From: Falciphora oryzae
Taxonomy: Eukaryota; Ascomycota; Sordariomycetes; Magnaporthales; Magnaporthaceae
NCBI GenBank assembly: GCA_000733355.1
Contig: JNVV01000021.1
Span: 398,480-462,479 of the forward strand
DNA length: 64,000 nt
Direction: 5' to 3'
In this document: positions 19,798 through 30,931 of the stretch, piece after piece
Numbering within the stretch: the first letter of the stretch is position 1
Layout: each line of letters opens with the position of its first letter
Position numbers and translations under genes: made by a program
The notes under the pieces: generated by a model
What the model was told of the DNA's origin: nothing
Seen by the model: only the letters and a program-made list of their open reading frames with translations
Databases searched by the model: none

Positions 19798-22292
19798 ATG
19801 GCACTCAGCAAGATCAGGCGTGTCCTGACCGAATTGAAAGACCCTCCCCAACTCTCTGGGACCGTCTCAAAGTCCCTGATGAGATTGAACTTGTACCCGA
19901 TGCGCCCCAAACTGCCAACGCTCCCCCTCTCGACAGACCTCATCAGGGCGTCAATGCCGGCCAGCGGAGACCTCAAGATCACCAACGAGGGCATCGACCT
20001 TTCGAGGTATAAGCCGGCGCGTCCCGTGTCTGGTCGGCCTAAGCGGACGGTTCTGTGCGTGTTCACCCCCCGCCGCCCGGCATCATCGTCTCCTTGATCC
20101 GGCTAAGATCTGGGGGATGTGCCCGTTTTACTGACACCTTGTGTCTGCGGCCGTTGTCCGTCCGTTCATGTAACTTTGACCTGACTTAGACCTCACTTTT
20201 GGCTCCGGTAAGTGACAGGAACAAAAAGGGGCTAGTCTTATCTTCAGTTCATGGACTGACCATGCTGCTACCGTGACCAGGGACAACTGCCGCTGCGCTC
20301 GCTGCGTGAACCAAGACACCAACCAGCGAAACTTCAAGACATTCAGCGTGCGTGTATTCCGTCGCCATCCTCTTACCATGCGCGTGTAGCTGACATACGT
20401 CGTGCCGTGCCCCCGAGTAGCTGGCAGAGGGCGTTCACCCACTCGAGGCGCATATGCGCAATGATGATCTGCACGTAACCTGTCAGTGCATTCTCCACCC
20501 ATCACGTCACTCTCTCCGCCCTTGGCTTCTATGTCTGCATTTGCATGCTAATCATCAATCAGCACCACAGGGAGCGACCAACACCGCAGCGTTTACCCCC
20601 GGGAATTCGTCGCCTACTACCTCGCCCATGACAGGCGGCCGGCAACAGCAGACTTTCCCAAGTGAGTATCTTGGCTCTCCTTCGTAGCAATTCTCAAGGA
20701 CTCCTCTTATACCGGTAATTTCTCTTTACTTCACTTAGAAAGAAACTGTGGGCAACATGGAACGGCCGACCACCCCCGACGGTCCTGTACAACAAAGTCA
20801 TGGACCCGGGCTCCAATGACTTTGGTGTCTCCCACCTCACATCTCACCTTGTAAGCCCCTGACGCCTCCCCTCGCAAATTCGAGTTCTTCTATTTTTCAT
20901 GGTATCCTCTTTCGTTATTCGCTTGCCACTTTTCGTGGCTAACATGCCGAAATCAGATGAAGCATGGCTTCGTTTTCGTCTCGGGCACGCCGGCCACGCC
21001 CGAGGCCACGGAGAAGCTCCTGGAGCGCATCGCCTTTGTGCGCGTGACTCACTACGGCGGCTTCTACGACTTCATCCCCGACCTGGCAAAGGCCGACACC
21101 GCGTACACGAACCTGGCCCTGCCCGCGCACACCGACACGACCTACTTCACCGAGCCCGCCGGCCTGCAGGCCTTCCACCTGCTCTCCCATGTGATGCCTT
21201 GGGAGCCCCCAACCGGGGTGCCGCCGTGGTTCAGGGCTCCGCCTGCGTCCGCTGATTCATCTCCGTCTACTGATATGCTGTCTACGTCTACTGGATCTTC
21301 ACCCGAGTCCATTGGGCCTTTGTCTGTGTCTGCTGAAGACGATTGGGAGGCCTTCGCGAGCAGTATGAGCGGTAGCGGTGGCAAGGGCAAGGAAAAGAAC
21401 AAAGGCAGCAAGAGCGAGGAGAGCAACTTCGACTCTAGAGACAGGAGCGATGACGACAACAACAACATAAACAGCAGCAGTGACGGCAACCTGCCCAGCA
21501 GCGACAGCATCACTAGTAACAGCACCGCCAGCGACAGCACCGCTAGCACTGCTGGCAATAGTAATGACAGTGGCGCCAGCGCCAGCGGGGCACGACCCCT
21601 CGGGGCCGCCAGGGCCCCCGAACTGGAGCAGGGCGGCAAGTCGCTTCTCGTGGACGGCTTCCACGCGGCCGAGCTCCTGCGCGAGCAGGACCCCGAGGCG
21701 TTCAAGATCCTGTCCACGGTGCGCCTGCCCTGGCACGCGAGCGGCAACACGGGCATCACCATCTCGCCCGACAAGCGGTACCCCGTGATCGAGCTCGGCG
21801 AGGACGGCACGACGCTGCACCGGGTGCGGTGGAACAACGACGACCGCGGCGTCGTCCCGCTCGAGGACGGCGGCTTCTCGGCCGACCAGTGGTACGAGGC
21901 CGCGCGCAAGTGGGACAGCCTGATTCGCCGAAAGCAACACGAGTACTGGGTGCAGCTCCAGCCCGGCACTGTGCTGAGTGAGTTGGCCCTCGTTCCCTGT
22001 TGCGCTTAGATGCTAGTTCTGGGATGGGCTGATGGAAGATGCGCTAACGTCTCCTGTGTTGCTTGCAGTCTTTGACAACTGGAGGGTTATGCACGGCAGG
22101 AGTGCCTTTGTGGGCACCAGGAGGATCTGCGGAGGCTACAGTAAGTGAAGCTCTTCCCCTTGCTGCATGCGAGCAACGCTACGAACGGCTATGCTGAAAG
22201 TGATATCGGCAGTCAACCGAGACGACTGGGTCTCACGCTGGAGGAACACGACGCTCCCTGCTGCCGAAATCCCCGATATCGTGATTGGATAG
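19798..22292 (+). CDS. Trimethyllysine dioxygenase (carnitine biosynthesis)
   Basis: I read nine exons: 19798-20054, 20190-20207 (18-nt microexon), 20281-20347, 20421-20481, 20571-20661, 20739-20850, 20957-21977, 22069-22140, 22213-22292, giving 592 residues with every junction in frame. The protein has the N-terminal Cys-rich module (FWLRDNCRCARCVNQDT) of trimethyllysine and gamma-butyrobetaine dioxygenases, then the TauD-type Fe(II)/2-oxoglutarate fold: RVTHYGGFYDF, the iron-binding His-X-Asp in LPAHTDTTYF (about H260/D262), and the distal His and Arg in NWRVMHGRSAF and RRICGGY. The enzyme hydroxylates N6-trimethyllysine at C3, the first step to carnitine. Length and spacing follow the Neurospora type except for an unusual Ser/Asn/Asp-rich insertion of about 150 residues (21187-21631). 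The first in-frame ATG is used. Exon 2 and exon 4 are the least certain. Confidence 0.87.
20190..20207 (+). other. 18-nt microexon of the dioxygenase gene
   Basis: Lies between acceptor TTAG (20186-20189) and donor GTAAGT (20208). Including it joins the preceding CT and following G into an unbroken frame and supplies the aromatic residues FWL directly before RDNCRC, which the family needs. Without it the frame is not maintained in a family-like way. Confidence 0.7.
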
Positions 22293-24023
22293 AGGGTGGA
22301 TGGAAGCGCCTTGGTGGAAACGTCTGGACTGCCCAAGGGTTACTCCGGTGGGCTTTTGTCAATATCGAATGTCCGTATTCACATGCTCTAATCAGCCCCT
22401 ATCTGCGTGTTGACCCGGTCTCTGGCTTGGAAGGTATCGAAGATAGAGCAATCTATGTCGGCCTTTGATCCGAACTTGCGAGGCTGGAGTGACGTCAGTG
22501 CCGTCGATGAGCAGCATCAAGGGCCCGCGGGCCTTGTGTGCGGCTATCAAGCCGGCCAGGACTGTGTCTTCCAACTCCCGCGACCTACGGGGACTGGTTG
22601 AGTGGTTAGGTTGTCGCAGGGATCCTATCGTAGGTGTAATTTCCCTGCCATTACAAGTGTCTCATCGGGGGTGTAAATATCCTGCACTCGGAAAGATGAT
22701 GAGCTTAGTAGTAAAACCACCGGGGCTCTCGTAACCGGGTCACCTGAAAACATAGAGGTGGCCTGGTGAGCTTTTGCTACTTTTTATGAGCATTAGGTGT
22801 GCTGTGTGTGAGTGTTTAACAGATCAAGCTGGGAGCCGGAAGACCATGTCATATATCGCCGCGGCTGCCATATGTAGCCGTCATAGGGGGCGATAAGACA
22901 TTCGCCTCACTCGCTCGCTCCCAGGATGACTTCGAACAAGCTATAGCGACATCCAAACCCAATCCCCGAGGCTCGGGGAGCACAAGGTTTCGGCGAAATC
23001 GAAAGACCGACTGATTGGCTACCTGCCAAAAGCAACAGAGCGAACCAGGCAGGCGGAAGATTTGATGCCATGCGATCCCCACGAATTTGCCTGCCCAATC
23101 GACGTTAGGTTGGAATCCAGGTCCAGGGTATTAGCGCCCTGTCCCCCGCATGCGTGAAGGACGGATTGAGGCACAGTCGGGCTGCAGTTCAAGCCCAGTT
23201 GAGGTCCTCTCGGCCGCCTTTCACAGCAGCTGGCCTGTGCTCCCACGGAGTAGCGTGCGCGGGCTCTTGGGCGAGCCCAGAGCCAGGTCCCGTCTATCAA
23301 TCCGTCAGATGCTAAAGACACCTGCCGTCTGATTTAGTTCTTGTACGCTTGCAACTCTGGCTGGCCGGACGGACGTGTGGCTTAAAACAAGAATACGAAA
23401 AAAAAAAAAGCAGCTCGCCCGGTTCGGGCGGTGGGCAGTGGCAGGGAGGTGCCCCTCGCCAAGCAACCAAGAGGGTACAAGCCGTCACCGCAAATTCGCC
23501 AGCGCCCTCCAAGTACCGTCCACATCTCGAGGACCCCTCCTGGCTCGCACCCTTGGTTCGGTCTCAGCACCCCAGCCCAATCGCCTCCTAAATTCCCCTC
23601 CCAAAGCGGCGGCCGAGATCCAACCTGCCACCACCACAAGGCCGCAGCAGAGCCCTTCCACATTTCAGCTCGCATCATTAGCCTCGACCACGCGAGCTCT
23701 CATCTCCCCCTCCCCCGCTCGTCCCCGGCGACTGTCGCGATTCACCACGCGGTTTATTGCTCGAGACCAGTTTGACTTGCCTGCGCCATTCCGTGGTCCG
23801 ACAGAACCAGTACAAATAGCACCCGCAAAAAAAAAAAAAAAGAGACCCAGTCACCTGCAGCCGAGCCGAAACAGCAGCAGCCCAGCGACAGACCGACAAA
23901 ACCGAAGCCGGAGGATCGCAGCAGCCCTAGCTCGCCCAAACACCAAGCAACCCTCGCTCTTGCGCACGCATCGCTTTTCCTACCCTCACCTCCTCTCCCT
24001 CAGACCCAGCCTCGTTGCCCGCC
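22293..24023. other. Intergenic region upstream of calcineurin A
   Basis: About 1.7 kb with a CRE-type TGACGTCA at 22490-22497, A-runs at 23399-23409 and 23827-23841, and a C-rich, promoter-like 5' leader from about 23520 to 24020. No gene recognised. Confidence 0.5.
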
Positions 24024-26180
24024 ATGGAGCAACCGGGCGCCAGTGCGCCCATCTCGACCGAGGAGCGCCGGAATCTCCAGGTCGACAATGCCATCCGCGC
24101 CATCCAGCAGAAGAAGCCTCTTCCCGAGATTGACTTCTCGATCCATACCATGGAAGATGGCACCCAAGTGAGCACCATGGAGCGCGTCTGCAAAGGTAGG
24201 TGTTTCCCAGCCCTGAATACTGCCCGCCCCTGTTTCCGCCGGGGCGCTTCGAGTCTCGCCGCCTTCCCGTTGCCCCCCGCCTTTTCGCACGCCTCGGCAG
24301 CGGCGAGGGTCAGTCGGTGTGTCTGTCCAACTTGACTGCCGCCGAGCGCAAGAGACTGTGGAAATGGGCAAATGGATGGCCATGACAAGGCACGCTTGCT
24401 TACCTTGAACCCTCTTCTCCCTGCCAGATGTCCAGGCTCCGGCCATGTTCAAGCCGACCGACGAGCAGTTCTTCGAGGACGACTCCCACGAGAAGCCCGA
24501 CATCGTCTTCCTCAAGCAGCATTTCTATCGTGAGGGCCGTCTGACCGAGGAGCAGGCGCTCTGGATTCTCAAGAAGGGTACCGAGGTGCTGCGCGCCGAG
24601 CCCAACCTGCTCGAGATGGACGCCCCCATCACGGTGTGCGGTGACGTGCACGGCCAGTACTACGACCTGATGAAGCTCTTCGAGGTCGGCGGCGACCCCA
24701 AGGAGACGAGGTATCTCTTCCTGGGCGACTACGTCGACCGCGGCTACTTCAGTATCGAGTGCGTCCTGTACCTGTGGTCGCTCAAGATCCACTACCCCCA
24801 GTCCCTCTGGCTGCTGCGCGGCAACCACGAGTGTCGCCACTTGACAGACTACTTCACCTTCAAGCTCGAGTGCAAGCACAAGTACTCCGAGGCCGTCTAC
24901 GATGCCTGCATGGAGTCCTTCTGCAGCCTGCCCCTGGCTGCTGTCATGAACAAGCAGTTCCTCTGCATCCACGGTGGCCTGAGCCCGGAGTTGCACACGC
25001 TGGATGACCTGAGGAGCGTGAGTTCCTATTCGCTCTCTTCCCCCTCTGGGTTCCTCGTGGTCTCCTATCATCTAGCACCGACGCTGACGTCTAATCTTGC
25101 GCATCAACAGATTGACCGGTTCAAGGAGCCCCCTACGCAGGGCCTCATGTGCGATATCCTCTGGGCGGACCCGCTCGAGGACTTTGGCCAGGAGAAGACC
25201 AACGACTTCTTCCTGCACAACCATGTCAGGGGTTGTTCCTACTTCTTCTCGTACCACGCCGCGTGCTCGTTCCTGGAGAAGAACAACCTGCTCTCCATCA
25301 TCCGCGCGCACGAGGCCCAGGACGCGGGCTACCGCATGTACCGCAAGACGCGCACCACGGGCTTCCCTAGCGTCATGACCATCTTCTCTGCGCCCAACTA
25401 CCTCGACGTGTACAACAACAAGGCTGCCGTTCTCAAGTACGAGAACAACGTCATGAACATCCGCCAGTTCAACTGCACGCCGCACCCTTACTGGCTGCCC
25501 AACTTCATGGACGTCTTCACCTGGTCGCTGCCCTTCGTCGGCGAGAAGATCACCGACATGCTCATCGCAATCCTGAGCACGTGTTCCGAGGAGGAGCTGC
25601 GCGAGGGCGAGTCGTCGACGACGTCGCCCGGCCCGCAGTCGCCGCCGGCCATCACGGCGGGCGGCGAGGACGGGGCTGCGGCGGGCCCGACCGACGGCCC
25701 AGACACTGAGGCTCTCGAGTTCAGGCGGCGCGCGCTCAAGAACAAGATCCTGGCCATCGGACGCCTCTCGCGTGTGTTCCAGGTGCTGCGCGAGGAGTCG
25801 GAGAAGGTCACGGAGCTCAAGACGGTGTCGGGCGGACGGTTGCCGGCGGGCACTCTTATGCTTGGCGCCGAGGGTATCAAGAACGCCATCAGCAACTTCG
25901 AGGATGCTCGTAAGGTGGATATCCAGAACGAGAGGCTTCCACCCAGCCACGAAGAGGTTGTGCGGCAGAATGAGGAGGAGCGCTCGCAGGCGCTCGAGCG
26001 GGCGACGCGGGAGGCCGACAACGACAAGAAGCTGCAGACGTTGTCGCGCAGGCTTAGCACGTGAGTTTCTGTTTCTTTTTACTCTTCACCTTTCAACTTG
26101 GCACGTTCGCAGACCCCATCCTGACCTGGTTCGGCTCCCTCCTCCCGCCCTTGCCCAAACACAGAGACCGCAAACGATGA
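24024..26180 (+). CDS. Calcineurin A, catalytic subunit (protein phosphatase 2B)
   Basis: Exons 24024-24195, 24428-25017, 25111-26060 and a probable short last exon 26165-26180. Catalytic metallophosphatase motifs are all present: GDVHGQ (about residue 129), GDYVDRG (about 157), RGNHECRHL (about 187), the HGGLSPE segment and [13 protein letters not shown]. After the catalytic core come the calcineurin-B binding helix, a Ser/Gly/Ala-rich linker, a calmodulin-binding helix ([20 protein letters not shown]) and the autoinhibitory segment ([17 protein letters not shown]). The enzyme is the Ca2+/calmodulin-activated Ser/Thr phosphatase that controls Crz1-type transcription factors, hyphal growth and stress responses. 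The last intron is inferred from a consensus GTGAGT at 26061, a CTGAC at 26121-26125 and CAG at 26162-26164, adding DRKR; unspliced, the protein ends at a TGA overlapping that donor (26062-26064). Either end leaves all functional parts intact. Confidence 0.95.
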
Positions 26181-26908
26181 TTTTCAGCAACCCGAGGACA
26201 TCCCATCTTTCATGTATTGTATATCAACATCCTCTGGCACATGGAAGGATAATGCGCGTGCGTGCAAAGCAGCTCAGAGCGTATAGACGGAAACGACAAC
26301 GACCTAAACAGGCCCGGGCTCCGGCAGGCTGGTGGCCGCGATGACCCGGGACAAAATGCTTCTTTTTTATGTTTATGACTTTTTTTTCCTCTACTACTAC
26401 TACTTCAACGGGCAACTTGATTAGGAAAGGGACGCGGGGTGATGATGATGATGATGAGATGATGGCGAGCAAAGTAGTGCGATGTGTGAAGAGCTCAGTG
26501 GATGATGAGGTTTATGAACATGCCCGGCCTGGCTCCGTCGCCGGCAAACCTCGGCGCCGGAGATGATGACGGGGTCTTTGCACCGCTGTCCTCACTGATT
26601 GATAAGTTGCTCGTGTGGCATGAGATGCGGGATGTGGAGTGACGGGGATGACGCTGAAGGGACACGATCCCCTTTCCTTTGTCCTTCACCTTTGGTTGTG
26701 AATGATGGGTCGACTCTCGAAGTGCAAAAACAGGGAACGAGGAAATTCAACAAAGAATTTCGGTAGATGCTCGGGCCCTTGGGAAAGGCGGCGGCTACCC
26801 ATATCACATCTCCTTCGTCAGATGTGTCCCAGTGGTGCTAACTGGTAGTCTGTCCTTTCCCGTCACCCCAAAACACAGCACACACGCGCAAAAACCACGC
26901 AGGCGTCC
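26181..26908. other. Convergent intergenic region with GAT repeat
   Basis: About 730 bp between the 3' ends of calcineurin A (+) and the cyclase-family gene (-). Holds a short GAT microsatellite at 26440-26456 and T/C-rich 3'-flank sequence. No gene seen. Confidence 0.5.
26440..26456. repeat. Short GAT microsatellite
   Basis: Five to six consecutive GAT units followed by degenerate GAT/GATG copies to about 26463, in the 3' flank of calcineurin A. Confidence 0.7.
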
Positions 26909-28181
26909 TCAGAAGATGGCCAAGATGTTTGGGGGGCTGTTTGTGGTTTTGGTGTGCGTGCTCTGGTTAGCCTCGACGTTCGTCTGGCCGGCCAGCCTTT
27001 GGGCTGTTGTGACGGGCTCTGGGGGCTGGGGAGGAGCATCATTCTTCCCAACCGGGCGGTAGGCCAGGTTTAGGTTAAGTTGGGTAGACTCACCTGGCCA
27101 CGCCGCCGACGACGTTGCACGGCTCGCTCGTCACAAAGAAGGACCACCTGCCCACCTCCTTGCAGTGGCCCGCCAGCTTTTCCAGGTGGAACAGCTCGCC
27201 GATGGGGCAGCCGAAGCCGGCGAGCAGGCGCTCGTGCAGGAACCACCCCTCCGGGCTCGGCCAGCGCTCGAACGAGGGCTGGTCGCCCGCCACGGCGGAG
27301 AAGTTGTCCCAGACCCAGCGCAGCACGTCCTCGGTCTGCTCGACGCCGCCGAAAGTGTGCGGCTGGGTTTTTGTGAGGGCGGCGACCTCGGCCTCGGTTT
27401 TGCGGGAGAGGGCGGGCATCCAGCCGGAGCGGATGATGAGGATGTCGCCGAACTTTGGGGTTGTGTTGTTCTGGAACGCGAGGCAGGCGAGCAGGTCGGA
27501 CAGGGTTATGGCCTCGGGCTTGAAGTGGTCGAAGGGTTTGTTTTGGGCAATGCGCCACGACTCCCAGTCGATCAGGATTCCGCGCCCGACGATCCCCTTG
27601 TCGGCCCAGGCGTGGATGCCGTTGACGGAGGAGCAGGGCTTGTTTGTGCCCGGGTCGCGCGCGTGCAGCTGGTCCATGGTGACGCCGTTGTAGAAGAGCT
27701 GCTCGGACTGGTAGCCGAAGTGGCGCAGGCCGTCCCATTGAGAGGAGACCTGGCTGTTGAAGGTCCAGAGGTCATCGTTGACGGTGCGGCCGGGCTTGGC
27801 GTACATGTCCTGGTGGAAGAGCTGGCGGTCGAAGAAGGCGGATTGGGACTGGGCGCCGAGGGGCCAGTTTAGGGAGATGCTTTTTGTGGTTGGGTATTAG
27901 ATATGGGGGTTTCTTTTGTCTTTTTGACTGTTTATATCTGGTCTCCTCTTCTTCTTTCTCTCTGGGCTTCCAATGAACGCTTACCGGACGCCCGTCTGGA
28001 TCTCGTTCTTGGCCGCGGCCGCCACGCGCTCATCGGTCAGGCGGTTGAGGGTGCCGAGCTCGTCCGAGTCGCCGTACAGGCCCCAGGCCGAGGAGGGCGG
28101 GTCTCCGGGCCGGAGCGGGAGGTCGTCGAAGCTCGGGATCCCGTTCTCGTTGACCTTGATCCCCGGGGCTGGCGGTGCCAT
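26909..28181 (-). CDS. Cyclase-family (PF04199-like, kynurenine formamidase-type) protein
   Basis: Three exons: 28181-27985, 27879-27094, 26936-26909 (336 residues), all junctions in frame. The tiny 28-nt last exon encodes a PPNILAIF ending that completes the frame left open by the donor GTGAGT at 27093. Sequence blocks include WGLYGDSDELGTLNRLT, SQWDGLRHFGYQ (the Asp/His-type metal-site region of the family), VGRGILIDWESW, FGDILIIRSGWM and a C-terminal ELFHLEKLAGHC. This is the form of the fungal cyclase-like family related to bacterial kynurenine formamidase and isatin hydrolase, metal-dependent amidohydrolases. No signal peptide. The true substrate in fungi is generally unknown, and it stands alone here with no pathway neighbours. 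Confidence 0.85.
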
Positions 28182-30906
28182 CTTGAAAACGGGGCTGTGA
28201 TGGCAGCTAGCTACTTTTGTGCTCAGGATTTGGCACGCGTCGTCTGGTCTGTCCGGCCGGCCGCAGAGAGGGGCACTTGTTTGTTGAATATAGGTGCCTT
28301 GGACGTTGACGATCACAGAGTTGACACTTTAGCTGGATGAAAAGCTAAATATACTTTGTCTTGGGTCGGATACATTCTGAAACCAGAAGAGAGATCACGG
28401 CCCTCGAGTTCGATAGTATCATACAAAGACAGAGGCCATACGTCACTCCGTAACCCACCGTCCGACACCGGCAGGCAAACTCAGTGACCCCCGCGACCAA
28501 GCCGGCGGGCCCTGTCTCCTCCTTTCCCCGCACCCTGCTCCGAAGCCTTTTACGGAAGCAAGCGCAGCACGCACTCCGAAAGAGGCCGCCCGTCGGATGT
28601 GTTAAACACAAAAAAAGCTTATCCGAGGAACGCAACGTGGGGATTCCGTTTACGCAGCGCGCGTATCCGAGGGGGCCTGCCGGGCAGCTAGAGTTGGGCT
28701 TGGCGGGGTCACGAACGGCAGCACGGATACTCTATATACAAGCCCCTGATCCAAAGAAAGAAAGCGGGAGTTCTTCCTTAGCCAGGTGTTCTGAGCACTT
28801 TGAGGGAAGAGTGCAGGCGGGGGAGAACGATGACCCAGTTATTCGTCCGTAGGCCGCGCCGTCTGCGAGTCTAGCCACGACTTCAAGAGGCTAAACACAC
28901 CGGAAAGGAAATGGGCAGGTTACACTATTTTGTCTATGCAAGAAGCGGTGTATTCGTACGTGGTATGCTGTTCTGGGTCTCTTGGTCGGTCAACCTTCGG
29001 TGAGGGGTCGCAGGTTCGTATCCATTCATGCTGTCGAGCAACTCCCCCGCATCTCGTCCTCGTCCACCCCGCAGAAGCAGCAACAGCAAACAGCTGGCGA
29101 GAGGAAAAAAGGCCCAGTCCGAGTGATACGGTTACCCGATGGTGGCAATGCAAATGGGTATAACTGCAGAGCAAAGAGATGGCAGTTGGCCGAGCCGTCT
29201 CCTCTTCTTTTCGAAGGTGAACAGTAGCAGTAGCAGGACGTAATGGCAAACAGCAGAAAACGGGCATGCAAAGGGATGATGAATGTCACTTGGCGCTGCT
29301 CATCTGACCTTTGTTCTGTTGTGTACACTCAAGTCACCAGAAACCGACAGAACGTATCATTCGTGCACATCACTTTCCCCGTTGGCCATTTCCCCCTGGG
29401 CAAATCAGGGCCCAAGTCCGCTCTTTTCATTGCTCCACGCGCCAACGACAACCAGATACCGGGTCTCGCGTTTGCCAGAGAAGCGATCCTCAGCAATAGA
29501 AAGCAGATATTGATCAGCGATGTTGCATCGCTTGCGTCTTTTGCCCCTCGGCGCAGCCTCCTCGAACAAAACCCATCAGTCAGGCCCAAGGCCGGGTAAG
29601 CCACGAGGCATACATACCTCGTCGGAGTCGGATCAGTGGTCCGGTTGTTGGTCCTTGAGGGATGCCCCGGTTGTGAGAAGCCTGGCCGTCGGGACAACTG
29701 ATGCTCCCCCGATCAGCAGGGCGACAGGCCTGCGACTCGCGTCACCCTGGTAATGTCCATCGACTGCCCGGAAGGCGACTCTAGATCACCTCGGCCAAGC
29801 ACATATTTCGGCGTTGCAGCCATGCAGACAGACGCAAAAGGGTTACCTTGCCCTCGCGGGCGCGCGCGGGACGAGTCCAGACCGTGCAGGCCATGGCGCT
29901 TGGTGGCCGTCCCACCAGCATCACGGCCACATCACTGCAGAATCTGCAGCTCGCAGCTGCCGGGTGTGGGGTTCTAGCCCTGAGTATACGAGTCTTTCTG
30001 CCTTGGTATTGAGTTCTTGGGGTGAGAGACGGGAAGGGACAAAAAGGCGCACAAAGCTCTGGGGAGAATCGATATAGCAACATCGGTGAGTGACAGGCAG
30101 AAGATAAGAAGCACGAGAGTCTGCTCGCACTGGCAGACATATGACCAGCTTCTCGGCCCGGAACCGATGCATCGTGCTGCCGGCCCCGTTATCACAAAGA
30201 AGCCAAGCTTCCCTGTTGCCGACGACATAAGTCCGTCGTCTGTCTCTCCACTATCGGGAGGTCCGCATCTCTATCTATAGCACCGGCACGGGAGACACAG
30301 AGCCTCCCGGTGCCTCTCTACCGTACTTACATTGACCGCCCGTCTGGCCGTTTGCTCCCGCCCCACCTGAATTGTTGCCGAGAGTCGACAACAGCAGATA
30401 TGAGTTCTCTGCCGCCTGCCCTACTGGTTTCCACATCGCTGGCCCAACTTGGTTGACCTCGGGAGTTTTTTTTCGGTGAAGGAAAGGCACTGCCACTCAT
30501 TGCGATGTATGCACGACCGAGTCCCTCGCAATGCAACACGAGACGGGCGAATGAAAGTAGAGCGGGCTGGACGAGTGCTTCCTGACTGGTTGGGCAGTTC
30601 CGAACAGTACCATCTTACCGTCACTTTCGTCCCCACGCTTCTCAGCCCAATTTATTTACAGTGGAGATAGGGCTCAAGAAGGCAAAATGTTGTTCTTGAC
30701 GCAAGTGAGACATATTCCCCGCCTGGTGCTGACTGCATACAGAAAAAACCTAGGGGCGGGGAAAAGGGCGACGCCTCTCGGTGTGCCGCCCGGCCGCGTC
30801 CCGTGCTGACGATGCCCCGTGCGAAGACTAGCAGAGACATGCAGAACAGCGAGGAGGAGGGGCTGCCGGCCGTCAACACCCGGCATACGGGCGGCCCGGT
30901 CAGTCA

Positions 30907-30931
30907 TGTGTGTGTGTGTGTGTGTGTGTGT
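30907..30931. repeat. TG dinucleotide microsatellite
   Basis: Twelve uninterrupted TG units in the gene-poor region. Confidence 0.9.

Noticed and set aside
28980..29040. A GGTTCGTATCC sequence resembling a tRNA T-loop
   Set aside because: The flanking arms do not pair and no acceptor or anticodon stem could be drawn.
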